Source: Clostridia bacterium (GTDB taxonomy: Bacteria; Bacillota; Clostridia; Oscillospirales; CAG-382). From it: DNA of 7,805 nt. Below are positions 5,139-7,805 of the stretch, piece after piece; the stretch's first letter is position 1, and each line of letters begins with the position of its first letter. The notes beneath the pieces are model-generated. The model saw nothing but the letters and a program-made list of their open reading frames with translations. It had not been told where the DNA came from and did not search any database. The stretch spans positions 1-7,805 of the forward strand of contig CAAEPN010000022.1 in the NCBI GenBank assembly GCA_900757905.1, in the 5' to 3' direction. Position numbers and translations under genes: made by a program.

Positions 5139-6439
5139 ATGGTAAGCGCCTGTTTTCCGCATGCGTGACAGGACGAAAACAAACGGTCGAGATTAAAGGC
5201 GATGCGCGGCAGAAAGCCGATGTCCTCAAGCAGTGTAAACAACGGAAAGAAGATCGCCATGGGCGGCAGCATGACCGATACCACCCAAGCCACTACCCGG
5301 AAAACGCCGAATGCAAGCAAATTACATACCGCTTCCGGCAGACAAAGCACGCGTAAAAAATCATATAACGGCGTTTCAAAGGCAAACAGTGCGCCGGATA
5401 AAAATGCTGACGGCAGATTGGCGCCCTCCACGGTCAGCCAAAAAAGGCCTAACAGAAAAATAAGCATGACTGGGAAAGCCGTCCATCGGCCGGTAAGAAT
5501 TTTATCGGCCATGCGGTCGGCCTTGCCGTAGGAATCGCCCTTGGAAAGCGTTGCTTGTGAAGCTAAAGCGCGGCCGGCACTTTGCATGCTTTCCGCGACG
5601 GCGTCGCAGATTTTTTCGGTATCGTAGCCGGACGAGAGCAATTCCTCCCGCGCCGCGTCAAATACTTTAGCAAATGCCGCGTCCTCCGAAAAGCGGACAC
5701 CAAAGTGCTTTTCCAATGCGGCGGTCATTTCGGTATCGCCGCAGAGGTATTTTTCGGCGGCAAAACGGGACGGCAGACCCGTTTTTTGCGTTTCAATGCA
5801 CGCGGAAAGCGCACGGACGGCTTTTTCGACCGGTTCCGGAAAGGCGGCATGATAGACGGTATGCGGCAGCCGATTTTTTTCGGCGAATTCGCATAGATCT
5901 GCCGCCGCCTGCATAAGCTTATCAAGGCCGCGGCCGTGTTTTGCGGCACAGGGAATGACCGGAAGTCCGAGTTTTTCGGAAAGTCCGGCAAGGTCATACC
6001 AAACGCCCTTTTTTTCGGCCTCATCGAGAAGGTTGACGCAGACGGCGACGTTTGGCGTAAATTCCGCAATTTGCAAGACAAGCGCGAGATTGCGTCCCAA
6101 ACACAGTGCGTCGCACACCACAATGACGCCGCATGCGCCGCCGAAACAGATAAAATCCCGTGCAACAGCTTCTTCGGCTGAGCGCGCACAGAGCGAATAA
6201 GTACCCGGCACATCGGCAAGCAAATAGTTTTTGCCCTCGAACGATACGCTTCCGACGGCGGTGGACACGGTCTTGCCAGTCCAGTTTCCGGTGTGCTGCC
6301 TTAATCCTGTCAAAGCGTTGAAAACCGTGCTTTTTCCCACATTCGGACTTCCGGCAAGCACCAAAAGGCGTGTATCGTCCGGCAGGGAATCGGCGGAAAA
6401 CAGCAGATTTTGGCCGGTTGAAGCCGACGTAAGTCCCAT
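5135..6439 (-). pseudogene. feoB: FeoB ferrous iron transporter, interrupted; N-terminal two thirds
   Basis: FeoB imports Fe2+ through a membrane core coupled to an N-terminal GTPase. I chose the ATG at 6439 because a strong GAGGAGGG site precedes it, giving 434 residues; a TTG 6 codons upstream overlaps that site. G-protein motifs: G1 GSPNVGKS (30-37), G2 GNWTGKTV (51-58), G3 DVPGTYSL (76-83), G4 NLLD (136-139). The N-S change in G1 and P-T change in G2 differ from the usual GNPNxGKS and NWPGVTVE. Helical spacer and membrane spans follow from about residue 330 (FPVMLIFLLGLFWLTVEG), then LPPMAIFFPLFTLLEDIGFLPR. The protein stops after CGKQALTM, before the conserved GFGCN segment, so the later channel helices are missing (FeoB is usually well over 600 residues). 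No frameshift occurs before this point. The cause is apparently element insertion. No feoA lies upstream; galE diverges. As it stands the product should not transport iron. Confidence 0.85.
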
Positions 6440-6694
6440 AAAGAACACCCTCCTCAAAAATGACTTTTTTCTCTTAACAGGATATGCCGAAAGGGCGAAA
6501 TTTGATATTTTACAAATATATTTAGAAAAAATAGCAAAGCATGATAAATATAGCGACTGTAAATAAAATAATATGCATGTGAATTGTTAAACAGTCTGCC
6601 AAATTCTTGACAAGGGACAAAAATAGGTGTAAAATAAAAGCTCAAAGAGAAACAAACGCCTCGCAAGCAGGCACGCAGAAAGGAACGATTTAAT
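6440..6694. promoter_or_regulatory. Divergent feoB-galE intergenic region
   Basis: About 255 AT-rich bases between two diverging starts. It contains the feoB ribosome binding site (minus strand, just right of 6439), the galE promoter and the galE ribosome binding site AGAAAGGA (6677-6684). On the feoB side I see AT-rich -10-like hexamers but no pair I would call a promoter. A 15-bp dyad ATATTT-TAC-AAATAT lies at 6505-6519 in the feoB leader side. Its position would suit an iron regulator, but it does not match the Fur consensus and may be chance. Confidence 0.45.
6607..6635 (+). promoter_or_regulatory. Sigma-A promoter of galE
   Basis: A perfect -35 TTGACA at 6607-6612, a 17-base spacer and TAAAAT at 6630-6635 (one mismatch to TATAAT). 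Transcription should start near 6642, giving a leader of about 50 bases before the galE ATG. No operator or riboswitch fold is evident in the leader. Confidence 0.8.
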
Positions 6695-7711
6695 ATGAAA
6701 ATTCTTTTGACCGGCGGCGCCGGCTATATCGGCAGCCACACCTGTGTGGAACTTACCGCAAAAGGGTATGATGTTGTCATTGCTGACAATTTTTACAATG
6801 CCAATCCCATTGTTATTGACCGCATTGAAGAGATTTCCGGCAAACGTCCGACGGTATACAACATTGATGTAGCGGACAAAGCGGCGCTCGATAAGCTTTT
6901 TACCGAGCAGGAAATTGACAGCGTCATTCATTTTGCCGGCTACAAGGCAGTCGGCGAATCGGTGGAAAAACCGATCGAATACTACCGCAACAACCTCGAC
7001 ACGACGTTAACGTTACTGGAAGTTATGCGTGCGCACGGTGTAAAGAAGATCGTATTCAGCTCCTCGGCGACCGTTTACGGTGTGCCGGAGACCGTTCCGC
7101 TCCGCGAGACCATGCCGACCAAGGGCTGCACGAATCCCTACGGTTGGACAAAATATATGATCGAACAGATATTGCGTGACGTCAATGTGGCTTATCCGGA
7201 CATGTCCTGCGTACTGTTACGCTACTTCAATCCGGTCGGTGCGCACGAATCGGGTCGTATCGGAGAAGATCCGCACGGCATTCCGAATAACTTAATGCCG
7301 TACATTTCGCAGGTAGCGGTCGGCAAGCTCAAGCAGCTTTCGGTATTTGGCGACGATTATCCGACGCACGACGGCACAGGTGTACGCGACTATATCCATG
7401 TAGTTGACTTAGCAAAGGGACATGTCTGTGCGATTGAATATGCGTCGAAGCATACGGGCGCAGAGGTCATCAATCTCGGCACAGGCGTAGGCTACAGCGT
7501 ACTTGACATGGTAAAGGCATTTGAAAAGGCAACCGGACGCACGGTTCCGTATGTTATTGCGCCGCGTCGTGCAGGAGATGTTGCCGAGTGTTATTCCGAT
7601 CCGGCCAAGGCGAAGGAGCTTCTCGGCTGGACGGCAGAGCATGACTTAGTGGACATGTGCAAGGATTCGTGGAGATGGCAGTCTGAGAACCCGAACGGGT
7701 ACAACAGTTAA
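6695..7711 (+). CDS. galE: UDP-glucose 4-epimerase GalE
   Basis: A complete 338-residue cytoplasmic enzyme interconverting UDP-glucose and UDP-galactose, used in galactose catabolism (Leloir pathway) and in supplying UDP-galactose for surface polysaccharides. It belongs to the extended short-chain dehydrogenase family: Rossmann motif GGAGYIGSH at 7-15, D31 for the NAD adenosine, SSSATVYG at 122-129 with catalytic S124, and the Y149-x3-K153 pair in NPYGWTKY. S124, Y149 and K153 have the same numbers as in the E. coli enzyme. FNPVGAH and GVRDYIHVVDLA are further family blocks. Length is normal and nothing is broken. AGAAAGGA 10 bases before ATG sets the start; a TTGACA/TAAAAT promoter precedes and an intrinsic terminator follows, so it is probably monocistronic. 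It diverges from feoB with no evident functional link. Confidence 0.97.
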   Translation: MKILLTGGAGYIGSHTCVELTAKGYDVVIADNFYNANPIVIDRIEEISGKRPTVYNIDVADKAALDKLFTEQEIDSVIHFAGYKAVGESVEKPIEYYRNNLDTTLTLLEVMRAHGVKKIVFSSSATVYGVPETVPLRETMPTKGCTNPYGWTKYMIEQILRDVNVAYPDMSCVLLRYFNPVGAHESGRIGEDPHGIPNNLMPYISQVAVGKLKQLSVFGDDYPTHDGTGVRDYIHVVDLAKGHVCAIEYASKHTGAEVINLGTGVGYSVLDMVKAFEKATGRTVPYVIAPRRAGDVAECYSDPAKAKELLGWTAEHDLVDMCKDSWRWQSENPNGYNS

Positions 7712-7750
7712 GCTGTTTTCTAAGAAAGCGTGCAAAGAATCTGTCACATG

Positions 7751-7785
7751 AAGAAGCACCGGCGAAATGCCGGTGCTTCTTTTTT
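7751..7785 (+). terminator. Intrinsic terminator of galE
   Basis: AAGAAGCACCGGC at 7751-7763 pairs perfectly with GCCGGTGCTTCTT at 7769-7781 around a 5-base loop (GAAAT), and the T run continues to 7785. The 13-bp stem starts 39 bases after the galE stop codon. Confidence 0.93.
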
Positions 7786-7803
7786 GGCGGCTTTGCCGCC
7801 TTT
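7786..7803 (+). terminator. Second G+C-rich hairpin directly after the galE terminator
   Basis: GGCGGC at 7786-7791 and GCCGCC at 7795-7800 form a perfect 6-bp stem with a TTT loop, followed by TTT at 7801-7803 before the window closes. It may be a backup terminator or the start of a neighbouring gene's signal. The short T run and the window edge prevent a firm call. Confidence 0.45.
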
Positions 7804-7805
7804 AA

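Noticed and set aside
5165..6219. Several plus-strand and alternate minus-strand frames across feoB
   Set aside because: All lie opposite or out of frame with feoB, whose G1-G4 motifs fix the reading frame; their arginine-rich or serine-rich products are typical of shadow frames in G+C-richer genes.
1..7805. CRISPR array, tRNA or rRNA genes, insertion-sequence transposase
   Set aside because: No regularly spaced repeats, no cloverleaf with a TTCGA-type arm and no DDE or HUH transposase motifs were seen on reading the window.

Overview
The window looks like chromosome from an anaerobic Gram-positive of the Clostridia, probably a gut or host-associated member. Evidence for this is the strong AGGAGG-type ribosome binding sites, a sigma-A promoter of the TTGACA/TAAAAT class, a TnpX/TndX-like large serine recombinase with a C-terminal DUF4368-like segment, and the clostridial variant of FeoB. 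No 16S or other species marker is present, so nothing finer is justified. Composition changes visibly: most of the left two thirds is AT-rich, while the rhs fragment, feoB and galE are richer in G+C.

Left part (1-2262): a patchwork of gene pieces and small accessory genes. In order it holds a 5'-incomplete protein ending in an F5/8 type C (discoidin) domain, about 330 bases with no convincing gene, the C-terminal half of an RDD-family membrane protein, a headless and tailless Rhs/YD-repeat fragment, and a complete small gene resembling DUF2691 that ends in a strong intrinsic terminator. Strong dyads lie at or near three fragment edges (1-64, 1305-1340, 1655-1696), which suggests repeated rearrangement. 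The rhs piece next to the DUF2691-like gene resembles the debris of a polymorphic-toxin locus with a surviving candidate immunity gene, but no toxin tip is visible.

Middle part (2263-5124): the right end of an integrative element. It holds a small DeoR-type HTH protein, a decayed stretch with a possible signal-peptide stub, a 72-residue protein, and a 550-residue large serine recombinase that starts at TTG. The recombinase overlaps the small gene and has its own extended -10 promoter inside it.

Right part (5125-7805): the resident chromosome. A minus-strand feoB stops after GKQALTM, just before the conserved GFGCN-containing core segment of the iron channel, and only 10 bases separate its new stop codon from the recombinase stop codon. 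The simplest reading is that the recombinase inserted its element inside feoB, so that one chromosome-element junction lies at about 5125-5138. The missing feoB 3' half and the other element end are not in the window. Divergent from feoB is an intact galE (UDP-glucose 4-epimerase) with a clear promoter and a strong terminator followed by a second hairpin.

The main point of interest is the recombinase-linked interruption of an iron-uptake gene at a highly conserved codon position. Whether excision restores feoB cannot be seen from this window.
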